Shown: positions 1 to 10,776, counted from the first letter of the stretch. The stretch: 64,000 nt of DNA from Sabethes cyaneus (GCF_943734655.1 NC_071355.1:26728768-26792767); one strand, 5' to 3'. The notes: generated by a model from the letters alone, not told the origin. Translations and numbers: made by a program.

Positions 1-471
1 ATATTCAATTATCGTTTTCGAATTATTTAAAGCGGTCAAAGAACGAATTGAGGGAAAACAATCGAAATACGACGACCTTTTCGTTTTCTGGTTCAATTGT
101 GCCTTCAAAGGATGAGACTTTAAAATATTTTTAACTCTGCGAGAGGTACCTACTTTAAGAACGTTTAAGTTGACGAAATCTTAATGCAAATAAATGCGCC
201 TTACATTTGTGGGATTGGTAACTGAAAAGTGCTTGTACCTGCGAATGATTAATGACGAATAAGATGACGGTATGATTGATCCGGCCTGCCGATGATCGCA
301 GAACTCGAGAAGACTGGGTGAACGCAAAGTACTCATTCTACTAGCATTGAATTTAATAGAAAACACCAGGATCTTTGAAAACAAACAACAGTGAACTTTC
401 CTTTTTAAGAAGGGGTAGAAGAAAAATGCTTGACCATAATATTTAACGCGCTTGGAATCATTCGTTTAATT
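1..471. other. AT-rich sequence without a recognisable gene
   Basis: No long open frame, RNA gene or clear repeat is seen here. It leads directly into the hAT transposase fossil that starts near 472 and may be more of that dead transposon, but nothing in it is recognisable. Confidence 0.4.
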
Positions 472-602
472 TCGATGGAAGCGGAAAGAGCTTTATCAAT
501 TGCTGGAAATTTTTCCATTAAAACCTATTCTGGAATGAGAGATGAATCGCTGAGCATAATGTGACTCTTAAAATTCAGCTTTGCTGAGCCGCAATCTGAA
601 AG
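472..602 (+). pseudogene. hAT transposase C-terminal fossil
   Basis: The + frame from 472 reads SMEAERALSIAGNFSIKTYS and then GMRDESLSIM before a stop at TGA near 561; more LLKF-like residues follow in the same frame. The order 'S..ER.LS.AG', a variable linker, then 'L.....LKF' is that of the C-terminal dimerisation region of hAT-superfamily transposases (established family knowledge). There is no start codon, catalytic core or intact frame, so this is a dead transposon fragment. Terminal repeats were not found, perhaps because they lie outside the window. Confidence 0.6.
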
Positions 603-1029
603 TAATAATTTGAAAAATAAAGTCTTGCAAGAGAACACCAACATTTTTTTAACTCGAAAAATTAAAAAATAACGCTCTATTAATCTGCAAGTTCAATTCC
701 TTCTATGCCGTCCATGACCAGGAATCTAGTACCGTTTTACTGAGTTTACGTGGCTTAGCGGGCGTTGCGAACGAGCAGTTGCGAGCATATTATTGAATCT
801 TGAGTGCATAAAAATTATGTAGAACTTAGTGAGGTTAATTATTATAAAACGATCCAATCGAAAAACATGACTGCGGATGTTCCACTAGTAGGTACAAGCT
901 TTGTTTGAGGATGTTACAGTTCTGAAGCAGTACTTTAGATCAAATGATGTTAATAATGCACAGCAGATTGTGGAGAAGAAGTAGCGTAGTAATTTGCAAA
1001 AAAAACTCTGGGCTTAAATGTCTTTTTAA

Positions 1030-1163
1030 GACTCTTCTTCATCGAGAGATTTCGCTAGTGCAAAAATCCTACTGACTCTATCTAGCAGCACTGCCTAGCC
1101 GAGATTCGAACTTACGATGATTGGGTTGTTAAACCTGCGTCATATCTCGAAGTTAACTAGGCG
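1030..1163 (-). repeat. tRNA-derived SINE fragment, same family as 59342-59544
   Basis: Read on the minus strand, this has a pol III B-box-like GTTCGAATCTCGG (complement at about 1102-1112) and an A-box-like segment near 1140-1160. It matches the SINE at 59342-59544 over the stretch CCTAGCCGAGATTCGAAC and the preceding 'CCTACTGACTCTA'. The limits are approximate and no target-site duplication was identified. Confidence 0.6.
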
Positions 1164-1724
1164 CAAATTTGTTAAAAAGAAGAGGTGATGAAATTTAAAA
1201 AGGACTAACTGACTATTTTCAGTTGTTTTCAACATTATATACTTCGTGAATAATTTAATCTAAGTTATTTTTTCCTAAACTTTAGGTCACTTTTTGGTCA
1301 CTATTTTTCAAATTTTGGTCACTAAAGTCACTATTTTTAGTTGGTCAGGTCCCTTCCAGCACTGTATTAATTTACTATTGAAATAAGCATAAATATCAGG
1401 CACTGTCACTGTACGATATGCCACCGAAATGTACGGGATGGTCACGTTAAAAGTGACCAAAGGCAGGCTCAGAGGTCGGTTCCTCTCTACAGCTACCAAG
1501 ATAAAAAGGTGGCTGGATTGCTGAGATTAAAAGGGCTTCCAGCGTCGTTAAAATGTTAAACTCAGGAAAGAATATCCAGTGTCGCTCCGTTGATGCTTAA
1601 CAAGGGTGATTTGAACGACGGAGGAGCGTTCGGATGCTCAACAACCAGTGGATGGATACGTTTAGATCTCGGGAAGAGAGTTACCTTAACAAATACCTGT
1701 GTTCGTCTGGGATACTAACAAGTA
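1164..1724. other. No gene seen; intergenic
   Basis: This is AT-rich sequence with short open frames only. Around 1265-1325 and 1430-1460 there are several copies of 'GGTCACT' and 'GTCACT', which is low-grade internal repetition. No family is recognised. Confidence 0.35.
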
Positions 1725-2596
1725 CACTCCCTCCACAATTATGGATCACCCACAATTATGGATCACTTTTGTATTTCAAGTTAAATAACTCAGTTAAACA
1801 AACTGTTTGAAGGAATGAAGCATTTTTGCAACAAAATATACCCTATTAACTAGCTTTTAACACATAAAACATCCTTTAAATCCGGACATTGATGCTTTTT
1901 CAATGCGCGTAAAAAAGTTGTTATCGAGAATCTATCAAAATGTCTGTCGTTTTTTAAATCAGCATAAGCAGTACGTTCCTCATTCATAAGGTTGCTATGT
2001 GGCATAATCACCAATTTTCGAGCAAAAAATGACTCGTACATAAAGATCAAGCTAAGTTCTTTACGATTCAGCGAAATATTGGTGGTTGCCAATGATTTTC
2101 CTGTAAAAATAAGTAATTTTCAAAGTGATCCATAATAGTGACCAAAACAAGGTAATTTTTCACAATTATGGATCACTTTGATTCCAATGGAATTTTCACA
2201 AATTCAAACAGTTTAGCACCGATTACAAACATTTTTAAAGCAGAATCGAAAGTTGCACAGAGCTGAGTTTTTGGAAAATGCTGTTTCTGAATTACGCAGG
2301 ACAGGAAGCTACGTATGGCAGTAAAACGCTATGATGGTACATATGCAACGGTTCATCGCAAAAGTTAAGCGAATGTTAGCTCTCATGCAACAATCTAAAA
2401 CGTTAATTTTTTCCTTAACTTTTTTAAGAGTTTGAATTTACTGGTTCTTCGAGCTTTCGGTCAAAAATTTCCTTCTATGTTTATATTTCATTTTTTCGGT
2501 TTATTGACGCCTTTCCACTGTTTCATACATCGCATCATAGCAGCGATGAAATTAAACTCTTGCATCGATTAACTTTTCCGAGACCCACTGTACCTA

Positions 2597-3197
2597 CACA
2601 CTTAAAAAAAAAGTGCCGAAGTCAGCAAAATTTTGCCGAGATTTGGACAGCCGAGCGTTCGGTAAAATTTTTTTTGATGCCAAACGTTAGTAAAGATCCG
2701 TAAACGTCGATTTACAAAACTGAAGAGCGAAATAAGGCGCTATATCCTTGGCCAATTGCAGCCTGGCTTCTGGTCTAAATACCATTAGTTCATCCCTGAG
2801 GGTCCGGAGTATCACTTAACCTTTATTAGCGTAACGAACCCAACGATTGTAAATAAATCATTATCTATGTGTACGGGAAGCGTTTGGTACGGGAGGTCCA
2901 CGCTTTCTTCCTTCCCCTTGATTTCAAGGAGTTAAATGGAATTAGATATTTTTTCTGGTTCCACTTGATTCCTTGGAATTCTCTCTGCGGGTCATGCTGC
3001 GCAGTTGGCCTGGCCGTTGACAAGAAAAATGATTGATTCAAGTAATCGTCATTTTCCAGGATGCCTTCAAGAATTGGCTGCGTTAGTGTGAGATTAGATT
3101 AGATTAGATTAGTAAACGTCGATTTACAAAACTGAAATTTTTACCGAACGCTCGGCTGTCCAAATCTCGGCAAATTTTGCTGAGTTTTTTAAGTGTG
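2597..3197. mobile_element. CACACTTAAAA MITE, split by a LINE tail
   Basis: The ends are CACACTTAAAA and TTTTTTAAGTGTG, flanked by TA (2595-2596 and 3198-3199). Subterminal sequence around 'TTTGGACAGCCGAGCG' is present in both arms in inverted orientation. An uninterrupted copy of the family lies at 32932-33096 (165 bp), so the extra length here is explained by the insertion at 2725-3111. No coding capacity; non-autonomous. Confidence 0.8.
2725..3111 (+). mobile_element. Non-LTR retrotransposon 3' end with GATTA tail
   Basis: This 387-bp insert ends in a run of GATTA units (about 3090-3111). It is bracketed by a perfect 25-bp target duplication starting GTAAACGTCGATTTACAAAA (2700-2724 and 3112-3136). 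A long duplication plus a simple 3' tail is typical of target-primed reverse transcription by a 5'-truncated LINE or SINE. No protein domain is recognised in it. Confidence 0.85.
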
Positions 3198-3560
3198 TAC
3201 ATCGTTAATAACAATTCGGAAAAAAGAAAACTTCATCCTGTACTAGTCTTTTCGGAGCCAACGCAGCTGGTGAGCCTAAGACTTTTTTCCAGGACAAAAA
3301 ATCAGTCGTGAAATCGCGAAAAGCATTCCCAACGGCTGATCGGTAGGTGTCTTCGAAGAAGGACGGCAGGCATCTAAAGACAGACCAAAAGCCACACAAG
3401 GTCTTTCATACGATTTGAAACATGTTATTTTTATGTTGTTACATGATTTGAATAAAGTTCATTGACATTTATAAACTGTTTTTAAATAATAGTATGCGCT
3501 ACAATTGATTGTTTTAAAATCTTACTTCTGCTTAAATGGTCCATAATTGTGGGGGAACTG

Positions 3561-4500
3561 TACTAACTTTTATTGAATATATGAATATATGGTACTACCA
3601 CCTGCCTTAGCAGAACATCCGTTCATAGCAATGAGCCTATCATGTCAAAAAGAGTTGAACATATTCAACGATTGGTCATGCTTCCCAACTCTTGTATGAA
3701 GGGCCAAAAGGGAATTGGTCGATAAGCAACATCACTTACACGTACCAGGGATTTATAGAATCTCCTTCCAAGGGCTAAGTCACCTGAGTCAATCGTTGAA
3801 TAAACCATCTTAATGCAGAATGACTCCAGCAGGTGGGGAGAAGAGCCCGCTCATTATCCACGATGTGTTGTTAATCGGGCCAAGATTAACCCTAGAAAGT
3901 TGACTGTTTCACTCTTCCTAGGCCCACCGCTTCAAACAAGTGCTCTGATGGTCCCTCCCTCTTCCCGATTCTAGTTTATTTATGAAATGTGGTATATATG
4001 GGTAAAAATAGAACAATCTCACCAGCAGTCCTTCGAATGGAATAGAGTTGCGTCCTTTTAGTTTCCATAAATGCTTCTAATAATTAATTTAATTTTTCTT
4101 CTGGTATCCAATATCCATGTGCTGTATTAACACTCGTATTGGCCAAAGTTTTCACTATAAAGCAGTAAATGCTTCATAAGCTAAAACGACAAAAATAATT
4201 AAAATAACTTATATTATGCTTACCAGATCGTGTGGCTCCACCGTCTGCCCAAAACCTCGATTATGAGATCAGGCAGCCGGGAACCACACAGTATCGCACC
4301 TCCTAGCTTGGCTACTCAATAGAGCATTACCGGGTATGGCCACGTGGAGGCGCTAGGTAGGGGCTTGGGATAGCTAGAGCTATATTGGACGCTCCTCATT
4401 TGCCTTCCCCATTTCATACCCTTTTTTTATTTTGCCGTGAACATTGTCGAGAAAGCGATATTTTTAATTTCGAATAACTTTAATTGGTATAAGTAAGCTA
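3561..4500. other. No gene seen; intergenic repeat-like sequence
   Basis: No long open frame. The stretch 4220-4400 is relatively GC-rich and contains 'GTGTGGCTCC' with its near-inverse 'GGAACCACAC' about 50 bp later (4229-4290), a short hairpin-like arrangement that may be part of a MITE. Nothing else is identified. Confidence 0.35.
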
Positions 4501-4509
4501 ATTAAAAAT

Positions 4510-4620
4510 GCATGTGTTTTTTCGGGAATTGAACCCGCCATCTTCTGGTCTATAAGCACTCAAAATATGATCCGCCCCATCTGCACCTGCAGAACAGACA
4601 GTGGGAATATCTTTACACCT
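4510..4620 (-). repeat. Possible tRNA-derived SINE fragment
   Basis: On the minus strand the sequence contains GGCGGGTTCAATTCCCG, a good match to the pol III B box and T-arm (complement about 4525-4541). About 50 bp upstream is a segment that could be an A box. A complete cloverleaf could not be drawn, so a SINE or tRNA pseudogene is more likely than a functional tRNA. Confidence 0.4.
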
Positions 4621-4639
4621 GAAAGCAGTCGATAATGTT

Positions 4640-5040
4640 GATAATTGACTAACTTTTGCTGTCAGCCGAATTTCGAAATTCTATTATCTGATAGTATGTA
4701 TGCTGTGAGCCGAATGAAAACTTGATAGTAGTTTGTAAAGCCACTTTAACACCTTTAAGCAGCCTTAAAGTAGTTTGAAAGCTGTGAGCCTAGTGAAAGC
4801 CTCTGCTCTAGACTTTAACACCTTTAAGCAGCCGTAAAACGGTTTGATGTTTATGACTGCTTAGAAGCGGATTGTTTAGCAGAATAATCCGCTATTAACT
4901 CTGTTTATCAGTCTTTAAGAGAGAGCTGGTTTGAAGAACTTAAAGTAGTTTAAACATCGCTTGTTCAACCACCATTTAAGTGCTTACTTTATGCAGCTTT
5001 GATCGCCTTAAAGCAGCCCGTAAACAGCAATTGCTCTTGC
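4640..5040. repeat. Short direct repeats, probable MITE remnant
   Basis: The motif 'TTTAACACCTTTAAGCAGCC' occurs near 4744 and again near 4813. Related forms ('TTAAAGTAGTTT', 'CTTAAAGCAGCC') recur up to about 5020, some inverted. This is a degenerate repeat field with no coding potential. Confidence 0.45.
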
Positions 5041-5064
5041 AATTCAGCTACCTTTGTTACTAGG

Positions 5065-5155
5065 GAAGACGCACATTACCCGTATTGGACCGGTTGTTCT
5101 CTACGGGCACGAAACATGGACAATGCTCGAGGAGGACCTGCGAGTGCGAGTTTAA
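5065..5155 (+). pseudogene. RTE-like LINE ORF2 fragment, left of palindrome
   Basis: The + frame reads RIGPVVLYGHETWTMLEED and then LRVRV up to the insertion point. This matches the post-RT 'TLIRPVVLYGHETWTML' segment of the minus-strand LINE at 24230-24548. The frame is cut at the TTAA where the palindromic element inserted; the same LINE resumes at 7457. Confidence 0.75.
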
Positions 5156-7456
5156 CCGTTATGTGTTCGACAAAAAAACACCTTTAAGTGCTCGACAAGG
5201 GTACCCGGGTACCCACAAATTGAAACGCTTGTAACTTTGGCAATTTTTGACCGATTCGGACACTTTTACCACCAAAAGATTCAGGAACTTATCCACTTCC
5301 AGTGTGGTTATAACAGAGCCGGAAGTGGGTCATCTGGTTCCCGGAAATCCGGCAGTACGAGGATGTGTTCCAGAATTAAAGCACTTTTTATATTTTTGGA
5401 TGTAATTATAGTAATATGGGTGTCCAAAGTTCTTCCAATTACTCCGACAGGTCATTCTTCATTATTTTAAGACAATACAATGATATATCCTCGGAATGGC
5501 CATTCTGCGACAAGTTCCCGTGGGACCTCCTGTGGCCATAAAACTGTTTGGTTTGCAACACTGGCAATATGGGTGTCTAAATTCATGAAATTACTCCAGA
5601 AGGTCATTTTTCATTATTTTGATTCTATCTGATGATTTTGCCACGGCATGGCCATTCCGGAACATATTCCCGTGGGGCTTCACAGTTGTCCAAAACCAAA
5701 AATATGTGCGCATTAGAGTTTTGAGTGGGAAAACTTGATTTTAGGTTTATGGAACCTTTGGGAGAGTTTCTTGAAATTAAAAGTTCTATCGTGTGGTGAA
5801 ATTCAAATTTTGAATAATCCCCCTAAAAGTGAAATAAAAAATTTATTTTCCTGCAGCTTCAATATAACACATTGATGAGTTCTGCAAAGTTTTAAAGCAT
5901 ATTATTACAAGAAATTTTGCTGAAGATTGTAACCTTCTATCTCTTCAGCGAAGATAGAAAAGTCCTATTTCTTATATGTGAATCTTCAAAATCAGTTTTT
6001 CTATTTTAGCTTTTTTTGTAGTTGTTGTATGTTTTTTTCATGTTCTATAAAGTTGTACAAATAGTAAAAATAAACAACTTTGCTAAATGTAGTATACCTC
6101 TATCTTTGCTTATTTAGGAGCTGTAAAACTTTTGTTAAAATAAATACCCTAAATCTGACCCCGAATTACTCAACTATGCGCAAACAGATACAAATTACAT
6201 TACATGAATCTGAAACTAAATAAAAAACTACAAAAAGGCAGGAAGTTTCATTTGTAGCCGTCTGCGCATAGTCGCGTAATTGGGGATCAAAATTAGGGTA
6301 TTTTTTATATCAAAAGTTTTACAGTTCCTAAACAAGCAAAGATAGAGGTATACTACATTTGGCAAAGTTGTGTATCTTTGCTATTGGTACAACTTTATAG
6401 AACTTGAAAAAATCATACAACAACTACAAAAAAAGCTAAAATAGAAAAACTGATTTTGAAGATTCGCATATAAGAAATAGGACTTTTCTATATTCGCTGA
6501 AGAGATAGAAGGTTACAGTCTTCAGCAAAATTTCTTGTAATAATATGCTCTAAAACTTTGCAGAACTCATCAATGTGTTATATTGAAGCTGCAGGAAAAT
6601 AAATTTTTTATTTCACTTTTAGGGGGATTATTCAAAATTTGAATTTCACTATACGATAGAACTTTTAATTTCAAGAAACTCTCCCAAAGGTTCCATAAAC
6701 CTAAAATCAAGTTTTCCCACTCAAAACTCTGATGAGCACATATTTTTGGTTTTGAACAACTGTGAAGCCCCACGGGAATATGTTCCGGAATGGCCATGCC
6801 GTGGCAAAATCTTCAGATAGAATCAAAATAATGAAAAATGACCTTCTGGAGTAATTTCATGAATTTAGACACCCATATTGCCAGTGTTGCAAACCAAACA
6901 GTTTTATGGCCACAGGAGGTCCCACGGGAACTTGTCGCAGAATGGCCATTCCGAGGATATATCATTGTATTGTCTTAAAATAATGAAGAATGACCTGTCG
7001 GAGTAATTGGAAGAACTTTGGACACCCATATTACTATAATTACATCCAAAAATATAAAAAGTGCTTTAATTCCGGAACACATCCTCGGACTGCCAGATTT
7101 CCGGGAACCAGATGAACCACTTCCGGCTCTGTTATAACCACACCGGAAGTGGATAAGTTCCTGAATCTTTTGGTGGCAAAAGTGTCCGAATCGGTCAAAA
7201 ATTGCCAAAGTTACAAGCGTTTCAATTTGTGGGTACCCGGGTACCCTTGTCGAGCACTTAAGGGGTAAAAAAAATCGAAGCCCCCCATTCCACCCCCTTA
7301 AGTGCTACATGAAAACTTATTTTATGAAAAGTTGCAATTCAACTAGTTCTTAGATGTCACAGAGTTTCAGTATCCTTGATCAAAGAAAACTTTAGAATTT
7401 CGTACTTTGAAAGCTGAAAAGGTACCCGGGTACCCTGTCGAACACATAACGGTTAA
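5152..7456. mobile_element. 2.3 kb near-palindromic TTAA element
   Basis: Two arms of about 1 kb (about 5185-6225 and 6240-7263) are inverted copies of each other with few differences. For example the 77-residue frame at 5237-5470 + and its mirror at 6975-7208 - differ at about five residues. The extreme ends are a perfect 20-bp inverted repeat TTAACCGTTATGTGTTCGAC (5152-5171 and 7437-7456). TTAA at both ends suggests a piggyBac-type TTAA target duplication, leaving CCGTTATGTGTTCGAC as the element end. The right arm keeps about 175 bp (7262-7436) that the left arm lacks, including a second GGTACCCGGGTACCC palindrome. No transposase is visible; the mirrored short frames are probably not genes. 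Confidence 0.85.
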
Positions 7457-7805
7457 GAACGATCTTCGGCGACGGTCAGGAGAATGGAGTATGGAGGCGG
7501 AGGATGAACCATGAACAGCTCTATGGCGAACCCAGTATCCAAAAGGTGGCTAAAGCTGGACGGATACGATATTGCAAGAATACCGGACTACTACCCTGGA
7601 AAAATTGTGTTCGCCTCAAATCCGGTAGGAACAAGATGACCAGGCGCGCAGCGAGCAAGATGGTTAGAGCAGGTGGAGCGAGATCTGATGGAGAGTACTC
7701 GGTGTCCGAGGAATTGGAAAGCGGTAGCCTTCAACTGAGTTACATGGAGAAACTTTGTTCAACAGGCTTTGTCTTAGGATAACAAGCCACCTAAGTAAGT
7801 AAGTT
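7457..7805 (+). pseudogene. RTE-like LINE 3' end, right of palindrome
   Basis: This resumes the LINE interrupted at 5155: RRMNHEQLYGEPSIQKVAKA, continuing into the weakly conserved tail region seen as 'LQWAGHVARMPD' in the copy at 23420-23560 and 'LQWAGHVRMPDN' at 39472-39753 (-). It ends near 7790-7805 in TAAGTAAGTAAG, the simple 3' tail shared with other copies in this window. Several frameshifts; dead. Confidence 0.7.
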
Positions 7806-8299
7806 CAGTAATAAGGCTTGGAATGATTCTGGATAAAAAGCTGAATTGGACTGCCCGCCAGGATTACCATTGGAATCAAAGACAGGGCTACACACTAACC
7901 AGTTATACAGTTTATCTATCCAAATCCTACAATAGCTAAAAACTACTCAACTTAACTAAGCACAATCATGGGACTCTTAACTGGACACTGTCCCGCTCTT
8001 TATCATTTAAAGAATATCGGATAATACCGACACCCGCCACTTTAGTAACTCTGAACTTGAAAGTTCAATGCATCAGCTCTTTAATCGCAGGGCTCTTGCT
8101 TTATCTAGGCCTAACTTCTTCGGGAGTTTCTTTCCTACTCCATACTAAGTATAGAGCCCAAATCTCAAAAAGTGCTTGATTTTATTCACCATGTAGTACC
8201 GAATTGGGACACATGATTAGAACTGTCTAGCTGAACTCCATCAGTGGGTATGAGCAGTCCGTGAACTGTGTAGAGAAATCGAAGCTTATCCCGAAAGAC
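7806..8299. other. Degenerate sequence, probable retroelement remains
   Basis: No intact frame. It lies between a LINE tail and a BEL/Pao integrase fossil and probably includes more of that BEL element: residues resembling the upstream part of a polyprotein can be glimpsed but not aligned. No host gene is seen. Confidence 0.35.
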
Positions 8300-9070
8300 G
8301 ACCGTTAACACAACTTAGTCTGCACAGAGCCTCTCCCGGTGTATCGCCGCCTAAACAGGGTCTTTCCGTTCGAGAATGTTGAGGTCAACTTTTCCGGCCC
8401 TATGTAACTCCGCACACCCAACAAAAGATCAGTTCCTGTGAAGACACATGTAGAGCAGTCTACGTTTGACTAACTTTCATGGCTGTACACCTCGATCTTG
8501 TTCCGGATCCGCCAGATCACCGTCGCTAGGTGGCATCTGGGAAGCAGCAGTGAAATCCATAAAGTTTCATTTCCGACGAATTGTTGGCAACGCGATGCTG
8601 ACAAAAACCGAATTCAGAACCACTCTCATCTACGATAAGGCAACGCTAAACTGAAGGCCTATTACTGCAAGGTCTGAGGATTCTTAGGATCAGCAACCGC
8701 TAACTCTTGTTTATTTTTTACTCGCAGTCGCGCTGGAAGCTTGTCCAGTGTGTAACGCAACAGTCCCATTGCCCATTAGAAGCGCTGGCAGGAAGATTTC
8801 TTGAGCACCTTGAACAGTCGATACCATTGGTTAGACACAACAGCAATATTCTCCCACCATTCGATTGTTCTACTCCGAGATGAAAACCTTCCCCCATTGC
8901 TATGAGCTGTCGAATACGTAGTGGTCGTCCATCCATATACCAAAGGACTTATCCGCCTGGTTTCAGTCAAGACTAGCCGAGCAGTTAAGAAACGAGCAGT
9001 CAGCAAACTCTGTGTACTACCGGTAGACTTGGACCCAGCCAGCAATTGACAGCCAGTTTTCAAAACTAGA
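8300..9070 (+). pseudogene. BEL/Pao retrotransposon integrase fossil
   Basis: Fragments in different + frames follow the order of a BEL/Pao integrase. 'VEVNFSGP' (about 8380-8402) is the start of the core. 'LGGIWEAAVKSIKFHFRRIV' (about 8525-8590) matches the family's 'GGLWEAAVKSMK' motif around the third catalytic acidic residue. 'RWKLVQCV' is near 8730. 'GLIRLVSVKTS' and 'VSKLCVLPVDLD' (about 8945-9045) match the C-terminal 'RVV.VRT......VNKLCVLP' block. The frame is broken many times, and no LTR, gag or RT is seen nearby, so this is a decayed fragment of an LTR retrotransposon. Confidence 0.75.
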
Positions 9071-9499
9071 TGTCTCTAGCATGACTAATAAATGATCCAT
9101 TTGCCAATGATTTGGTGAAACAAAAACTAATTCACTGGGTAAAAATGTTTGCTAAATGTGTCCCGAAATGCTGGAATGTGTCTCATACTTGACTTGGATC
9201 TGCCCGATTTCCAATTCCAATAAAATATTTCTGCAAATGCATATTTTTTTCATAACAAACCGACACCTTCTGTAAGCCAAGAACAGCTGCCAAAAAGCCA
9301 ATTTCTAAACGCCAACATTTCTCAAAGCCGGTTGACGAAAACATCTGTCTGTCCGTGAAGCGAAATATCACCTCTTATTCCGCAGGTTTTAGTCGTTCAG
9401 ATAGCAAAATGATGGTGATAAAATCACTGCTATGATTCTTTGGTAGAAGTTTTGTAGACAAAAAACTCGGTATTTCATACCCACTAGTCAGGCGCCGCC
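9071..9499 (+). other. Probable upstream flank of the lost Gr copy
   Basis: No gene is seen. The last 120 bp resemble the region just upstream of GrC: both have 'TGATAAAAT', a segment like 'ACTGCTAT', and the closing 'GTCAG.CGCC...ATG'. It may be the decayed promoter side of the Gr remnant that starts at 9500. Confidence 0.4.
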
Positions 9500-9595
9500 A
9501 TGTTATCAATAAAACAATTTTATTATTTGTCAAACTTCTCCAAACAGGGTACGTGATCTCTCGACGGAAGCAGCAAATCTCGTTTTTACGTGCAT
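9500..9595 (+). pseudogene. Gustatory receptor exon 1 remnant (fourth copy)
   Basis: From ATG at 9500 the frame reads MLSIKQFYYLSNFSKQGT and then hits TGA. The first 11 residues match the start of the three intact receptors (MLPIKQFYYFSK, MLPINQFYYLSK). The DNA match continues past the stop with small gaps into the equivalent of 'LDG' (TCTCGACGGAAG), then fades near 9595. No exon 2-7 counterpart is found before GrA begins at 11073. It is a 5' stump of a deleted tandem copy, already frameshifted around residue 12. The start context GCCGCCATG is still intact. Confidence 0.8.
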
Positions 9596-9742
9596 GTTGC
9601 AATGTTGGTCATGCTGTGTATCAGTTGACAAACCGGAATCAGCAGAATATGACAGAATATGACAATATTTTCTAATTAAGAAAAGAGATAAATTTTATAC
9701 CCAAACGGTTTTCGAGTATTTTGAGTTTACACAATACAGATT

Positions 9743-10202
9743 TCAGGACGACATCCGACAAATACCCAACCAAATTTCGATCGGAATGTGGCACCGTGGC
9801 AACCCACACGCCCACAGCCCAAACACACAGCAACATAGAGCAACACTAGAGTGCGGAAATGCACTAAAAGCGGTACAAATTTTATGATTGGCATTAATTG
9901 GAACCATTTGCGAATGGTTTTCTACTGGGTCACACTGGCGCTGTTGTGTTGGCCCGCAACACAATAAGTGTGCGACCATTACCGGAGCCAGGTTCGTCGA
10001 CAATTCGAAGCGCGTCGATAATGACTGGCAGGCAGGCCGGGCATTCGGCATTGGTAATGGCCCACTTATGTAGCTGCTGGGCGAATATTTCGATTTTTTT
10101 TGTGTCCACGCTACCCACGCGTTCAATGGCAGTTGTTTTGTAGAGAAACGATGGAACCCACCACTGACGGACGACGGCTGTTTTAGATGCTAAATGACGC
10201 AC
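9743..10202 (-). other. GC-rich segment with unrecognised overlapping frames
   Basis: This interval is clearly more GC-rich than its surroundings and is open in several frames on both strands. The most protein-like frame is minus 10202-9930 (90 residues, ...FAQQLHKWAITNAECPACL...). I do not recognise it and no adjoining exon with matching phase was found. It could be an exon of an unknown gene, a pseudogene fragment, or chance in GC-rich DNA. Its neighbours are the Gr remnant and the GrA promoter. Confidence 0.25.
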
Positions 10203-10725
10203 AACGCGGTACAGTGCAGTGGCAGTGTCCAGCCTAAATCAGCGATTGTCAAAATAAATCTAATTTTCGTTGCACAAAATTTTGCAAAGCTCAAACTAGT
10301 GCAATTTAGCACGTTAGTGCGTTATGTTTGCGGTTTGTGCTGGACAAAAATAATACGAATCTGTAAGTTTGCTTTAAAAAGAGTAAGCTTCATTCATCAA
10401 TCACCGCTGTTTGTGCAGTTCTACGACCATTAATCCAGATTAATTGCGAAGAAAGAATTAGAAGCATTTTTCGATTAGCCAAATGTACGCTGCACTCGGG
10501 AATTGCATTAGAACCATTCTACTTGCAATTAATATACCCGGTAATCCAGACCGTCTGTTTTTCAGAAAACTATTTCTATTTATCTACGGGTAGCTCGACT
10601 ACTGTTTCGACCATTAGACCACTGTGCGAAAAAAAAGCTAAACTGTCTTTGAATGCTTTAAAGCATATAAAATGGCAATCTTTTATTTGAAGTAACGATG
10701 TACTCCTCTAATAGCGAGCAATATA
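10203..10725. other. Intergenic sequence before GrA
   Basis: Short open frames only, no repeat family recognised. It probably carries distal upstream DNA of GrA. Confidence 0.35.
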
Positions 10726-10776
10726 AAAATCCATTAGGAACCTTTTACCGGTAACAAAAAGACTTTTAAGGCAATC
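10726..10776 (+). promoter_or_regulatory. Shared Gr upstream block 1 (GrA copy)
   Basis: The core 'ATCCATTAGGAACCTTTTAC' lies about 345 bp before the GrA ATG. GrB has the near-identical block at 28081-28131, including the following 'TTTTAAGGCAAT', and GrC has 'ATCCATCATCAGAACCTTTTAC' in two parts at 43768-43790. Preservation in three diverged intergenic regions suggests a promoter or enhancer element; recent duplication is the alternative. Confidence 0.5.

Larger units (their letters stand above)
1725..3560. mobile_element. TA-flanked DNA element, outermost of a triple nest
   Basis: The left end CACTCCCTCCACAATTATGG (1725) and the complement of the right end (CAGTTCCCCCACAATTATGG, ending 3560) form imperfect terminal inverted repeats. 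TA dinucleotides flank both (1723-1724 and 3561-3562), as for Tc1/mariner-type insertion. The motif 'CACAATTATGGATCAC' recurs inside at about 1750 and 2160, so the ends have subterminal repeats. A short minus-strand frame at 1850-2092 is not recognised as a transposase. A second MITE (2597-3197) is inserted in the right half. Confidence 0.65.

Noticed and set aside
4510..4620. Functional tRNA gene on the minus strand
   Set aside because: Only a B-box-like segment is convincing; acceptor and anticodon stems cannot be completed.
5237..5470. 77-residue frame and its mirror at 6975-7208, apparently conserved
   Set aside because: Both lie in the arms of the palindrome, so similarity reflects the inverted repeat, not protein conservation.
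8776..9063. Minus-strand 95-residue frame
   Set aside because: Shadow of the + strand BEL/Pao integrase fossil, which has family-specific motifs in the sense direction.
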